43,150 bases of DNA from a virus: positions 1 through 43,150 of IMG/VR virus record IMGVR_UViG_3300049440_000140; one strand, given 5' to 3'. Positions within the stretch are counted from its first letter, which is position 1. Each line of letters begins with the position of its first letter. Position numbers and translations under genes: made by a program. The notes below the pieces were generated by a model. It searched no databases. It worked only from the letters and a program-made list of their open reading frames with translations, and was not told where the DNA came from. Shown piece after piece: positions 24,161 through 32,947 of this stretch.

Positions 24161-25480
24161 TTAGCCGTTGCTGACGTTCCAGTTGTACGCCTGCGTGTCA
24201 CTGTAGCTGATGATCGAGGCATGGGCGTTCCGCTGCCGCGTGCCGACGTTCATGTACTGTGACATCGAGATCTCGTATGCGTCCTGCCCCGTGATGAAAC
24301 GCACGGTGCCGCTGGACTCGTACTGGACCGGGCTCCAATCGAGCGCATCGATCCAGAACAGCGACGGCAGGTGCAGCAGGTACAGCGTGCCGAGCGGGCA
24401 GTACGGATCCATCACCAGCGGGATGCCGAGGATGGTTTCGCACTCGTAGCCATTGGGCAGTGTCAGCTTCTCACCACCCGTCAACGGCATCCGCCGCTGG
24501 CCGAGCACCGACTGGATCAATTGCTTGCCGATGCCGAACGTGGTGACAATCAGGTACTCGCTCGGGTTCATGTTCGCCGAGAATCCGGACTGGGCGAACA
24601 ACTGCGTGGCGAGCGTCCAGATGTCCATTTCCTGACACGTTGTCGTGTCAGTATTGGTCCCGGCCGTGAACTTGGTCGCGTCCCATCGGCCATACGTCGC
24701 CGAGGAGAGGGCATGCAGCGTGGTATATGCCCCGCCACGATTCGTGATGTTGATGAGCCCATTGCAGGGCGCATTCAACGCATCACCGGATTGGTTGGCC
24801 TGTACCACAATGTCCGTGGCCACCATGTTCGAGATACCCGTCGCCAGCGTCAGCGTGCAGACACCCGTGGCGGATGTGAGCACATTGCCCACCGCCGAGA
24901 TTTGGGCCGTGCCACGGTTCGTAACACCGGTGACATCGTAGACCGCGATGTACATCTGCGGCTTGACCCACAGGCCACCCTGACCGGCACCAGAGACGCC
25001 GTAGGGGCTCTGTACCACGATGGAGACCGTGGTCGATGCGGTGATGATGACCGCCTTGACGCCTGTTGCGCTGCCGTGCAACGCTTCTTCCATACCGAGC
25101 TGATAGCCCGAGGCGAATGCTCGGGTGATCTTCTCGCGCAGGGCGATGAAGGCCATTTCCTTCGACTGCGTGCCGACGATCGGCAGACGGTCAAAGGCGC
25201 GCGTCAGGTAGAACCGCGCGATGCCGACGTTCCCCTGCACTTCCTTGGCCTGCGTCGAGTAGGGCAACTGACCCGTGGCGCTCCACGACCAGTTGACTTC
25301 CGTCTCGGTGACAACATCGAAGTACATGTTGTTACCGCCCCACTGGACATTCCCGACGCCATCCGGTCCCTTCTTCTTGATCGCCGACAACAGCGGCGTC
25401 ACGATCGGCACCAACTCCTGCCGAATGTCCTCGTACAGATTCTTGAGATCACCGGCAAGCGCTGTGTCGGTGATATACAT
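24161..25480 (-). CDS. Major capsid protein (HK97 fold)
   Basis: 439 residues. HK97-type order: N-terminal arm with LKNLYEDIRQELVPIVTPLL, E-loop/strand region FDVVTETEVNWSWSATGQLP, and spine-helix region KEMAFIALREKITRAFASGY. A large beta-rich insertion (~150-270) follows. The A-domain contains NPSEYLIVTTFGIGKQLIQ, MPLTGGEKLTLPNGYECETI and GIPLVMDPYCPLGTLYLLHL, typical of the capsid strand that names the residues near the axis. Scaffold and portal genes are directly upstream. The leader contains a GNRA-type hairpin; the nearest AAGGAAGGG is 22 nt before the ATG. Confidence 0.9.
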   Translation of the reverse strand: MYITDTALAGDLKNLYEDIRQELVPIVTPLLSAIKKKGPDGVGNVQWGGNNMYFDVVTETEVNWSWSATGQLPYSTQAKEVQGNVGIARFYLTRAFDRLPIVGTQSKEMAFIALREKITRAFASGYQLGMEEALHGSATGVKAVIITASTTVSIVVQSPYGVSGAGQGGLWVKPQMYIAVYDVTGVTNRGTAQISAVGNVLTSATGVCTLTLATGISNMVATDIVVQANQSGDALNAPCNGLINITNRGGAYTTLHALSSATYGRWDATKFTAGTNTDTTTCQEMDIWTLATQLFAQSGFSANMNPSEYLIVTTFGIGKQLIQSVLGQRRMPLTGGEKLTLPNGYECETILGIPLVMDPYCPLGTLYLLHLPSLFWIDALDWSPVQYESSGTVRFITGQDAYEISMSQYMNVGTRQRNAHASIISYSDTQAYNWNVSNG

Positions 25481-25514
25481 GACATTTTGCGCGATAGCGC
25501 TACCCTTCCTTGTC

Positions 25515-25534
25515 GGTCGCTATTGCTAACGACC
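25515..25534 (-). promoter_or_regulatory. Hairpin in the capsid leader
   Basis: In minus-strand RNA the sequence GGTCGTTA-GCAA-TAGCGACC (25534-25515) forms an 8-bp stem (one G-U) closed by a GCAA tetraloop of the stable GNRA class. It lies between the scaffold stop and the purine-rich AAGGAAGGG (about 25510-25503) ahead of the capsid start. A second small GCGC/GCGC hairpin lies between that site and the ATG. Confidence 0.45.
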
Positions 25535-25542
25535 GTTATGTG

Positions 25543-26709
25543 TTATCCGCCCGCAGCTACAGGGCGGCGGATGATCCGATTGATGGCCTCATCCACATTG
25601 CGAGGTTTGGTTTGCGGCGTGGCGTTGGCGTTGCCAGCGTTCCCACCAACGGGACGGGTTGCGATGCCCGCGTTCCGTGCGTTGAGTTGTGCCTTGGCGC
25701 GTTCCGCTTTCGCCGCATTGAGTTCTTCCGTCTGCTGCGTCTGGCTGGCAGTCCGCTTGGCCGCTTCGGCTTTCACCCACTCCTTATAGGGGCCAGTCAC
25801 GTACTGTTCGACCTGCTGGAAATGCTGTGGCGGAATGACGCCGTTCACCATCAGAGGCGCCAAGGCCAGCATCAGTTGTCCAGCGGCGAGTTCCTTTCCA
25901 ACCAGTCCTTCGGCTTCGGCGATGGTGGGTCCGAGGCGTTGGCCCAGGACATTCACGGCTTGGCCAATCATCTGTTCGTGCGCGGTCTGTTGACGGCGCG
26001 TTTCTTCGGCGGCGAGTGCCGCTTCCCGCTGCTGCAATTCTGCTGAACGACGCTGGAACACCTTATCCGGCGTGTTCTCATTCGCGTACGCTTGCCGACG
26101 CGCGATGACGACATCATCCGGCGCCGAGAGGAGTTCGATCGCGAGATCTTGGAGTCCTTTGTTGGTCTCCTGCAACTGCTGAAGGTTCTGCTGGAACTGC
26201 GGCACCTGCGTTCTGAGTGTATCCAGTTCTCCCCGCGACCGCTGCATCGCCAGTCCATCCTTCGCCAATCGCATCAGGCCGGGGAGATCCTTCTGGTAGA
26301 CCTTAGTCTCGCCGGTCTGCTTGTCTTTGATGGAGAGTTCGTACGTGCGCGTCGAATCCATGTCCGAGAACTGGCCCGTCTTTGGATCGCGCGCTCGCAG
26401 TACGACTTCTCCCTCCGGTTCGTCCGACTTGATTTCCGCCACCATGCTCGGCGCAGCCTCGACAACGGGCGCTTCCGTAATGGGTGGGACGGTATCGGTC
26501 GGACCAGCCGCTTCCTCGGTTCGCAACTCCTCGAGCGCGTCGTCCGCGACGGGGCGACGGGTGATTTTGTCGATGACACCCTGAACATCGTTCAGTTTGG
26601 GCGTTTCGACGACCGGAGTTTCGACAACAGGCGTTTCAACGACCGGTGCAACGGTCTCAGTGACAACGGGTGCTGCGGTGGGGGCGGGGGCGATTGCCGG
26701 CGCGGTCAT
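25543..26709 (-). CDS. Capsid scaffolding protein
   Basis: 388 residues, starting in an ATGA overlap with the portal stop. Ala/Pro/Val/Glu-rich N-terminus with a triple VVETP repeat, a long charged helical core with coiled-coil pattern (LDTLRTQVPQFQQNLQQLQE, RRSAELQQREAALAAEETRR), and a basic Ala/Asn end. The motif VIDKITRRPVADD (~44-57) returns at the C-terminus as AINRIIRRPVAAGG. Portal-scaffold-capsid order and composition support the call. Scaffolds guide procapsid assembly and then leave. Confidence 0.8.
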   Translation of the reverse strand: MTAPAIAPAPTAAPVVTETVAPVVETPVVETPVVETPKLNDVQGVIDKITRRPVADDALEELRTEEAAGPTDTVPPITEAPVVEAAPSMVAEIKSDEPEGEVVLRARDPKTGQFSDMDSTRTYELSIKDKQTGETKVYQKDLPGLMRLAKDGLAMQRSRGELDTLRTQVPQFQQNLQQLQETNKGLQDLAIELLSAPDDVVIARRQAYANENTPDKVFQRRSAELQQREAALAAEETRRQQTAHEQMIGQAVNVLGQRLGPTIAEAEGLVGKELAAGQLMLALAPLMVNGVIPPQHFQQVEQYVTGPYKEWVKAEAAKRTASQTQQTEELNAAKAERAKAQLNARNAGIATRPVGGNAGNANATPQTKPRNVDEAINRIIRRPVAAGG

Positions 26710-29144
26710 AGAATGGATCTCGATTCAAATTGAGCCGCAGCCCTCTCCTGATCTGAGACCCCGGGACCGCCATGTGCGGCTGCGGGAGCTGCGGCAACTG
26801 ATGGATTACCACCTGCTAGTGGCGCGACGCGTGGATCAAGCGGCTGCCCCTGCGGTGGAGCGTGTGCGTGCTGCTGGTCCGGGACGCGACCACCAGGGCC
26901 GATCTGTGGCACACCGGGAACTGGTGCTTGTGGCATGAACATCTGCCCTTCCACGACCTGCGCAATCATCTGCTCGGCCTTGGACTTGGCGAGGTTCATG
27001 ATGTCACCCATGAACTGCGCGAACATCGCTTCCGGTGTTCCCGGTTGCGGCGGGGCGGGCGCTTGTTTCTGTGCGGCTTGTTGCGCCAACTGTTGCCACC
27101 GCTGCTGTGCGACCTGTTGTGCTTGCGGATCAATCCCGCCCGCCAAGATAAGGTCGCGATCCAACACGTTCTGGTGGATCGATTCATCATCCTGCCATAC
27201 CACCGGCTCCTGAGGCTGGCCAAGGCGAATCTGTTCACTCACGCGCTTGGCTTTCTGATACTGAATCTCGTTCGGGGCCTGCATGTCGCGCACATCGCCG
27301 AACTGTGACCGCTCCAACCACTGATCCTTGGTGATGAGTTGCCGGTCGTAGGCGTTATCCAGCATCCATTGCTTGAGCGCCATGGGCTGCGGGATCATCG
27401 TCGATGGGTCAACCGTCACATCGACCACGCCATCCAGGTTCGCAGCAGTCAGTTCCATCGCGAGATCGCTGCGATCCTGTCCAGTGACCGCGATTTTCCG
27501 CGGCATCTGATAGCCGAAACGCATCCAGCCCACCATCTGCTTCGCCCATTCGGTATTCGACTCAGCCAGCGCACCAACCTGTGGCGAGAACACGCGTTCC
27601 AGCGATTCACGCTCGGCAAGAATGGCCCGACCACTCTGATCGCTCTCGAACTGGCCTCTGGCCTTGTCCGAATAGCCGGTGATGTCCTCGATGTTCTTGA
27701 TTTCGCGGTCTAAGGCTTCTTTAATGTCATTTCCGACACTAAAGCCCTGCACCGGCATCAACGACTCGCGAATATCACCCGATGTCCGCACTTCAAGGAT
27801 GCTGGTTTCCCCGCCAATGAACGTCTCTGAGGACACCGCATTCGTCTTGCTCGCGAATCGGCCACCAGAGTTTTTGCGGATGGATTCGTACCACTTCGAC
27901 CAGAGCATATTGACCCGCATCTGGGAGGGTACGACCAAGTTCATCACCGGCAGCGGGAAGAACGATGGATCTTCCGATCCGTCCGTCACGCGCACCATTG
28001 GCACGCGGCCCATCAAAAGCCCGACCGGGCCATAGACGAGCTTCTTCCCAACGATGAGCGCCGTCATGCCCTGTGGTAACCAGTCGCGCTTATCACAGAA
28101 CACGAAATAGCGCGCCACCGTCCGCTGGTTCTGGTAGAGTGGATGGAAGGCGTACTGGTTCGTGGTCGAAAACTGGGAGGCATTCTGCGCGAGTAACGCT
28201 TGGTCCTGCTGGTCCGCGACATCAGGACCATAGAGCGAGACGGCGTACTGCAATGGGAGGATGTCACGCACCAACCAATACATCGGTGAGATGGTACTGG
28301 TCGCCTCGCTTGAGACTCTGACATTCTCGATCCGAAACACGCGCGTGTTCACATCGCCCAGCGGGACGGGCCCCTTACCCGATTCCAGTTCTTCCCACGG
28401 CCCGAGGTCGGGATCCCAGTAGGTCATCTGGAATGCCACGCCATCCGTCTGTGCCCAGTAGACCGTCTCGCGATCGATCAGTCGTTTCTTCTGCGCGTCG
28501 TACTGATACTCAACCGCCCGCTGTTGAGCATCGGCCTTTCGTTCGCGGTCGGCATCCGTGTTGGTCGGCTTGAACTGCCAGCCGGGACGCTGTTCGGCGA
28601 CAACCTGCATGGCCCAGGCGAGGGCGGGGCGGATGCGGTTGTCAACAATGCGAACCGAGTCCTTGGGGATGGGCGTCTCGCGCCACGCGCCCATGGAGTT
28701 GATGCGCGACTGCCACTGAAAGCCGGCGCGGAACTGACGGTTGCGCTCGGCCATCCAGATGTTGTGCTGGACACCGGGCTGGTGGATGGTCCACCGGTCC
28801 TCGATCCACCGCGACCAGTCGGCGTCAGTTGGCTGATGGTCTAACGCGAGCGGAAAATTGTCGCCATAGATCGCCTTTAGTGCCTTTTTTTTGTCGTCAG
28901 GCGAATCAGTCGCTTCCGTGTCGAGCTGGGTACTCTCCGGTGTCCCTGGTGGGAGAGATGTCGGGTCTGGCCGCGGCGCCCCCATGCCTTGCGGCAGTTG
29001 GATCGACCCCATTCCCGGCGTCGTGATCGGCCCCATCGGTGGGAGGTTAGTCCCGAAGATCGACTGTTCCGCGAACATCGGGTCGGCGGCCGGATGTTCG
29101 GTCGGATCGAGTTGATGAGGGGGGACCACGGGCGGGGCGGTCAC
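26706..29144 (-). CDS. Portal protein
   Basis: 812 residues from GTG 29144 (GTGA overlap); ATG 29162 is an alternative. After a Pro-rich arm (1-75) comes the portal body of the large podovirus/P22-like class: RNRQFRAGFQWQSRINSMGA, IVDNRIRPALAWAMQVVAEQ, RAVEYQYDAQKKRLIDRETV and FQMTYWDPDLGPWEEL. Farther on are IKEALDREIKNIEDITGYSD and SGRAILAERESLERVFSPQV, the long stem-helix region. The C-terminal ~150 residues are Q/A/P-rich, fitting a barrel plus flexible tail. It forms the DNA gate at one capsid vertex. Confidence 0.88.
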   Translation of the reverse strand: MTAPPVVPPHQLDPTEHPAADPMFAEQSIFGTNLPPMGPITTPGMGSIQLPQGMGAPRPDPTSLPPGTPESTQLDTEATDSPDDKKKALKAIYGDNFPLALDHQPTDADWSRWIEDRWTIHQPGVQHNIWMAERNRQFRAGFQWQSRINSMGAWRETPIPKDSVRIVDNRIRPALAWAMQVVAEQRPGWQFKPTNTDADRERKADAQQRAVEYQYDAQKKRLIDRETVYWAQTDGVAFQMTYWDPDLGPWEELESGKGPVPLGDVNTRVFRIENVRVSSEATSTISPMYWLVRDILPLQYAVSLYGPDVADQQDQALLAQNASQFSTTNQYAFHPLYQNQRTVARYFVFCDKRDWLPQGMTALIVGKKLVYGPVGLLMGRVPMVRVTDGSEDPSFFPLPVMNLVVPSQMRVNMLWSKWYESIRKNSGGRFASKTNAVSSETFIGGETSILEVRTSGDIRESLMPVQGFSVGNDIKEALDREIKNIEDITGYSDKARGQFESDQSGRAILAERESLERVFSPQVGALAESNTEWAKQMVGWMRFGYQMPRKIAVTGQDRSDLAMELTAANLDGVVDVTVDPSTMIPQPMALKQWMLDNAYDRQLITKDQWLERSQFGDVRDMQAPNEIQYQKAKRVSEQIRLGQPQEPVVWQDDESIHQNVLDRDLILAGGIDPQAQQVAQQRWQQLAQQAAQKQAPAPPQPGTPEAMFAQFMGDIMNLAKSKAEQMIAQVVEGQMFMPQAPVPGVPQIGPGGRVPDQQHAHAPPQGQPLDPRVAPLAGGNPSVAAAPAAAHGGPGVSDQERAAAQFESRSIL

Positions 29145-29512
29145 GATGCGACGCCCATCCACGGCGTTTCAACCTGCGGGGTCAGTGGGAGGAGTTTGGT
29201 CCGCACCTGATCCCAGTCCTCGAGGTCGGCATAGAGCGCCATGATCGTCTGCCGCTCTTGGTCCTGAGCGAAATCATCCTCCCAGGACATGATGCGGCCC
29301 ACCAAATCGTCCGGCATTGGTGCCGGTTTCTTGGGCGCAGCGACTCGGGACTTCTCCCACCGGAACCGATCTTCGGCCAATTCGACTTCGCGTTCCCGGA
29401 AGGAGCGGTCAGCTTCCCACCGACGGCCGAGGGTGCGCGTGATGGTCTGAACGGCCTCGATCGTCGTCCAGCAGACCAGTCCCACGCAGATGACGGCGGC
29501 GATCGCGTTCAC
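29141..29512 (-). CDS. N-anchored helical protein before the portal
   Basis: 123 residues from GTG 29512 (GTGA overlap). Hydrophobic N-terminal helix (MNAIAAVICVGLVCWTTIEA) followed by a charged helix (LGRRWEADRSFREREVELAE, DRFRWEKSRVA) and a short acidic domain (SWEDDFAQDQERQTIMALYA). One membrane pass or signal anchor is likely. Function unknown. Overlaps the portal start, so its translation is coupled to it. Confidence 0.6.
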   Translation of the reverse strand: MNAIAAVICVGLVCWTTIEAVQTITRTLGRRWEADRSFREREVELAEDRFRWEKSRVAAPKKPAPMPDDLVGRIMSWEDDFAQDQERQTIMALYADLEDWDQVRTKLLPLTPQVETPWMGVAS

Positions 29513-29745
29513 GCGGATCTGTTAGTGCTGTTGAAGTCGGCAAGGATGGACGCGGCGAGGCCGGACATGTTCGACTTCCCGTCTCCCTGTCGGACATTGC
29601 GCGGCTCGCCAGCGCGGTCGCGGTACAGGTTGGGTCCGACATCCGCGGGCAGCGTCGATACGTCAGTCGCCACACCAGTCTCCGGGGCTGGCTCAGTCGG
29701 AGGGACCGACCGCGGCTTTCTCGGCACTCCCTTTGGCCACGCCAT
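29509..29745 (-). CDS. Small basic/Pro-rich protein
   Basis: 78 residues, ATG 29745 with AAGGA eight bases before. N-terminus MAWPKGVPRKPRS is an AT-hook-like KGxPRK element seen at the start of several phage DNA-associated proteins. The rest is flexible and polar, ending in a short helix (SNMSGLAASILADFNSTN). May bind DNA or be a minor head component; not recognised. Confidence 0.6.
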   Translation of the reverse strand: MAWPKGVPRKPRSVPPTEPAPETGVATDVSTLPADVGPNLYRDRAGEPRNVRQGDGKSNMSGLAASILADFNSTNRSA

Positions 29746-29918
29746 CAGCCATCCTTCGGCGCGGCGTCACCAACGCCAGCATCGGGCTGCTGCATCTCGG
29801 GCGGCGGTCCTGTCTCCTCAACGGGCGAGGCTTCATCGACACCGGGCTTATGACCCGGCGTGGTGAAGTTGTCCACAAACAGGTGGCCGCCAACGTCGTC
29901 CATGTTCACTTCTGGCAT
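29745..29918 (-). CDS. Short acidic protein (57 residues)
   Basis: ATG 29918 with a GGGGAGAG site seven bases before it, stop TGA 29747-29745 overlapping the next ATG as TGATG. Product starts MPEVNMDDVGGHLFVDNFTT and ends DAGVGDAAPKDG, rich in Asp, Glu and Pro. The good ribosome site, tight junction and absence of any competing frame argue it is real. Function unknown. Confidence 0.6.
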   Translation of the reverse strand: MPEVNMDDVGGHLFVDNFTTPGHKPGVDEASPVEETGPPPEMQQPDAGVGDAAPKDG

Positions 29919-29941
29919 GTTAACTCTCCCCTAGGGTTTCT

Positions 29942-29971
29942 ATGTTCCCCGGGAAACATTGTGGAAAACAT
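29942..29971. repeat. Three 9-bp half-sites in a gene gap
   Basis: GGAAAACAT (29963-29971) and GGGAAACAT (29951-29959) are direct copies; ATGTTCCCC (29942-29950) is an inverted copy abutting the second. The 18-bp near-palindrome also folds as a 7-bp hairpin in minus-strand RNA. It lies between the structural gene stop and the 57-residue gene; operator or weak terminator. Confidence 0.35.
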
Positions 29972-30369
29972 CACGGGCCGCGGCCAGTAAAGCCGGTTGC
30001 ACTGATCGTACAGGTGATCGCACCCGGCGACGTGTTGCCGAGCACCAGGGCGACGTTCTGCGAGCCGTGCAGGCGGGCGAACGAGAAGTCGATGATGACC
30101 GGCTGGATCGTCGCGATCGGGATTTCGACCTGAAACAACACGGTTCCACCCGACCCGTCCTTGACAGTGAAGGTCGAAGCACCCGTCGTGGTGGCCGAGA
30201 AGCTGACAACAACAAGGCCTAGGAACCACGACAGGCCAGCGCCAGCCGCGGTAAAGGTCGCGGTACTCGCGCCCGACGCTGATCCGACGACGGTATGGCT
30301 CGGCAGGCCAAACGCGCCTCGCTCGGCGTTGATCGCACCGGCCGGTAAGACTACCAGGGTATCAGCCAT
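29971..30369 (-). CDS. Beta-sandwich structural protein
   Basis: 132 residues, ATG 30369 right after the upstream TAG and after GAGGA. Strands GASTATFTAAGAGLSWFLG, VVVSFSATTTGASTFTVKDG and NVALVLGNTSPGAITCTISA suggest a compact virion beta domain. It sits between TerL and the portal with two similar small proteins, a region that holds head-completion or decoration genes in related phages. Not assigned to a family. Confidence 0.6.
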   Translation of the reverse strand: MADTLVVLPAGAINAERGAFGLPSHTVVGSASGASTATFTAAGAGLSWFLGLVVVSFSATTTGASTFTVKDGSGGTVLFQVEIPIATIQPVIIDFSFARLHGSQNVALVLGNTSPGAITCTISATGFTGRGP

Positions 30370-30792
30370 CTAGTCCTCGACAGGTTGCGGGGCGAAGGGC
30401 CCCAAGGCTTTCGCTGCATCGAATCGATCCATCTGCGCCAAGAGCTTGCCTCGAAACACGATACTCGACTGCATCGCTTCCTTCTGCTCCATCAGCGGAT
30501 CGCCAAACACGACCACAACCCCTGCGGCATCGCGAGGCGCTTGGTACGCCCCGAGATAGACCCCGCCATCCGGCCTGACGTGCGCCTTGAGTGCGGTCGC
30601 CGTGCGCTCGACGTTGTCGAAATCGTCGGGCAGGACAGCGGTGCCAGCGACGAAACCGAGGAGGAGGATACAGAGGGTCTGAGGTCGATCGGCCCGGCTG
30701 TATGCCTGATTGACGGGCGCCCCGACTGGACTCCCGCTTGGCCGCGTCGCCTGTCGGAACGCTTGAGCTGCCGACTTCGGATCGTAGGTCAA
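30370..30792 (-). CDS. Hypothetical structural-region protein
   Basis: 140 residues from TTG 30792 in a TTGA overlap, with GGGGA upstream. Flexible N-terminus (SAAQAFRQATRPSGSPVGAP), then a mixed alpha/beta domain (TLCILLLGFVAGTAVLPDDF, GVYLGAYQAPRDAAGVVVVF). LCILLLGFVAG could be a buried strand or short membrane segment. No family recognised. Confidence 0.55.
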   Translation of the reverse strand: MTYDPKSAAQAFRQATRPSGSPVGAPVNQAYSRADRPQTLCILLLGFVAGTAVLPDDFDNVERTATALKAHVRPDGGVYLGAYQAPRDAAGVVVVFGDPLMEQKEAMQSSIVFRGKLLAQMDRFDAAKALGPFAPQPVED

Positions 30793-31292
30793 TTCGCGGA
30801 TCCCCGCTCGATCATGTAGTTCAGCACGATCGCCTCAGACAACGGCCCTGCCGAACAGTTATAGACAGTGATCTTAAAGCTCGTCGCCGCAACGGGGGTG
30901 TTCGCCCCAACGATATACGACCCAGCCGTACCGCCCGAGGCGTGGATCACCGTGATGATGTCCGTCGCCGCGACCACGTTGTTCGTCACCGTGAAGGTCA
31001 CGGCCACCGCGTTCGTGAGCGCCGCGTTGTTCATGGTGATGACACCGGTGATCGTGTTCATGGTGACACCGGTGGACTTGTTCGTCGCCTGCGTAGCGGT
31101 CGTCCCCGACCCCGGCAGATAGCCCTGGCCCGCCGAAGCGTTCGCGAGCTGGTCAAACAGATTCGCGACACAGATGGCGATAGCATCAACCTCACTCAGC
31201 CCCGCGATCGACACACCCGCCGACGCTGCGGCGTTCTGGAGTGCTGCCGCTGCCTGCCCATTCAGTGTCGCTGTCCGTGTTGGGAACGCCAT
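30789..31292 (-). CDS. Virion protein with phage beta-stabilisation domain
   Basis: 167 residues. A helical N-terminus (NGQAAAALQNAAASAGVSIA) is followed by NKSTGVTMNTITGVITMNNA and VAVTFTVTNNVVAATDIITV, a beta module found repeatedly in phage structural proteins and tail spikes (NKxTGVTLNxxTGxIT...FTVTNS). GGGGAGAACTGACCT lies before ATG 31292, inside the end of the TerL gene. It is probably a head or tail surface protein. Confidence 0.7.
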   Translation of the reverse strand: MAFPTRTATLNGQAAAALQNAAASAGVSIAGLSEVDAIAICVANLFDQLANASAGQGYLPGSGTTATQATNKSTGVTMNTITGVITMNNAALTNAVAVTFTVTNNVVAATDIITVIHASGGTAGSYIVGANTPVAATSFKITVYNCSAGPLSEAIVLNYMIERGSAN

Positions 31293-31295
31293 AGG

Positions 31296-32858
31296 TCAGT
31301 TCTCCCCAAACTGTTGGTCCGAGGAGTCGATCCCCCGGCGTTGCCCATACTCCCGCTTGTCGATCACGTCCTTGTTCATCCCTTCGATCTCGAACGGGTC
31401 CAGCATCCGGTACCTCCCATCCGCCATCTCCCACGGCGCCGGCTCCGCCTTCCCGTCCGCCACATTCGTCAACCTACGAACCGGAAGTGGCTGCTGCGGC
31501 TCGAGCGATGGTGTGGCTAGCGCAAACGAGGTCTCATCCGCCCCATCATCGCCGTTCAGCCCCCGCTCATTCGCATCACGCTTGGCCGGCACATTCGGGT
31601 TCACCTCATCCGGGATGAGCGATGCTAACTCCTGCAAACACCTGCGGTTCCCCGGCGTATCTAAAAACTTGAGCCGCACCGTCCCATTCAGGAGCGGCCC
31701 TTGCCCCACACTGAACAAGCGTCGCAACACTTTCGCGCGCGCCAACTTGTCCACATTCGCCTGTTCGACATGGATCGAGTACCGACCCCACACATCCGCC
31801 ACCGTCTCCGCCGCCGCGACATGCGCCCGTCTCACAGCAAAGAAATCGGCACCCCCATACACCATCCCCAAACACCGCCGATCCACCGTTCCCGCCACCG
31901 TCGCCGCCTGCTCCTCATCCTGAAACCGGTGCATGTACAACGTGTCCAACTTGTAGATCACGTCCCCCACCCGCACATACGACCCGAACGTACACGGATG
32001 CGAAAAGCCCCAGTCCGCCGCACCCCACCACTCATGCCAGTCCTCAAACTTCGGCAAATCATCACGTTGCACCACCAACTCCGACAAATCCATCAGCTCG
32101 GGATAGAACAACCCAAGCGCCATGTCCCAGTCCCCATCCCGCAACGCCGCTTGTACCGAAGGTGGGAGATCACTCATCCCCTTCCAGTAATCCGAGGGCA
32201 ACAACGGGTTATCCAACGCCGTCCCCGGCACATACCCCCGCGTCCGCCCACTCGATGGATCCGTCCACCGCACCCCCCCATCCTTCCCACACGGCACCAC
32301 AAACCGCTCCCGCAACCACGCCCGACCTGGTCCAATCGGGTTCGCTGACGCCCGCGCACGAAGCGGTACTGTCGGATCCGTACTCCTGATACGAGCTAAA
32401 ATCATCTGCCATACCACCTCATCCGGCACCAACGACAACTCGTCCCACATCACCGCCGTGTACTCCGGCCCCAAATACTCCGTGATCTCCGCCAACGTCT
32501 TGGCATGCGCCACCTGCACCGTCCCACCACCCGGATGCTTCCACCGACTATCCTGCCCATCCCACTCAAACCCCAACTGCGGATATAACACCTGCATCCG
32601 GTCCCGTATATCCAACGTGTCCTTGTAAACCGTCCGAAAAAAGATCACCCGAGCCCGCGGATGATGCGCATACGCCGCCGCCAACCCGATCAATACCGCC
32701 GTCTTCCCCGGACCCGCCGCCCCGCCAAGCAACGTCTCAAACGCCCCATTCGAGGCAGCACGCATCTGAAACCCCTTCAACGGCTGCCATACCACCGGCC
32801 TCTCCCCTATCTCCTGCGGATACGCAAACAGATCCGGATTGTACAGTGGGGCTCCCAT
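31296..32858 (-). CDS. terL: Terminase large subunit
   Basis: 520 residues. ATPase: Walker A GGAAGPGKT (45-53), Walker B AVMWDE (135-140) with catalytic Glu, and coupling motif region RARASANPIGPGRAWL. RNase H-like nuclease: WGAADWGFSHPC (first Asp), MVYGGADFFAVRR (second acidic strand) and GADETSFAL (third Asp). AGGAG lies just before ATG 32858. It packages DNA through the portal and cuts it. Coding-strand wobble bases are mostly G, whereas neighbouring genes prefer C, suggesting a separate origin of this gene. Confidence 0.93.
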   Translation of the reverse strand: MGAPLYNPDLFAYPQEIGERPVVWQPLKGFQMRAASNGAFETLLGGAAGPGKTAVLIGLAAAYAHHPRARVIFFRTVYKDTLDIRDRMQVLYPQLGFEWDGQDSRWKHPGGGTVQVAHAKTLAEITEYLGPEYTAVMWDELSLVPDEVVWQMILARIRSTDPTVPLRARASANPIGPGRAWLRERFVVPCGKDGGVRWTDPSSGRTRGYVPGTALDNPLLPSDYWKGMSDLPPSVQAALRDGDWDMALGLFYPELMDLSELVVQRDDLPKFEDWHEWWGAADWGFSHPCTFGSYVRVGDVIYKLDTLYMHRFQDEEQAATVAGTVDRRCLGMVYGGADFFAVRRAHVAAAETVADVWGRYSIHVEQANVDKLARAKVLRRLFSVGQGPLLNGTVRLKFLDTPGNRRCLQELASLIPDEVNPNVPAKRDANERGLNGDDGADETSFALATPSLEPQQPLPVRRLTNVADGKAEPAPWEMADGRYRMLDPFEIEGMNKDVIDKREYGQRRGIDSSDQQFGEN

Positions 32859-32947
32859 AAGCTCCTAGAAGCTCAAAATACTGGTACGGAAGGACGTCCG
32901 GGCATGCCGGGTGGTCGGTTCTGGGCCCACCCTACCCGTACGCCGGC

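Noticed and set aside
24371-25789. 472-codon open frame on the plus strand opposite the capsid gene
   Set aside because: Arg/His/Asp-rich shadow of a GC-rich coding strand; the capsid frame is clearly real.
30738-31520. 260-codon open frame on the plus strand opposite terL and its neighbours
   Set aside because: Arg-rich composition, crosses three well-formed minus-strand genes, no ribosome site.
31701-32348. His/Pro-rich 215-codon open frame opposite terL
   Set aside because: Explained by the strong G-ending codon bias of terL read on the other strand.
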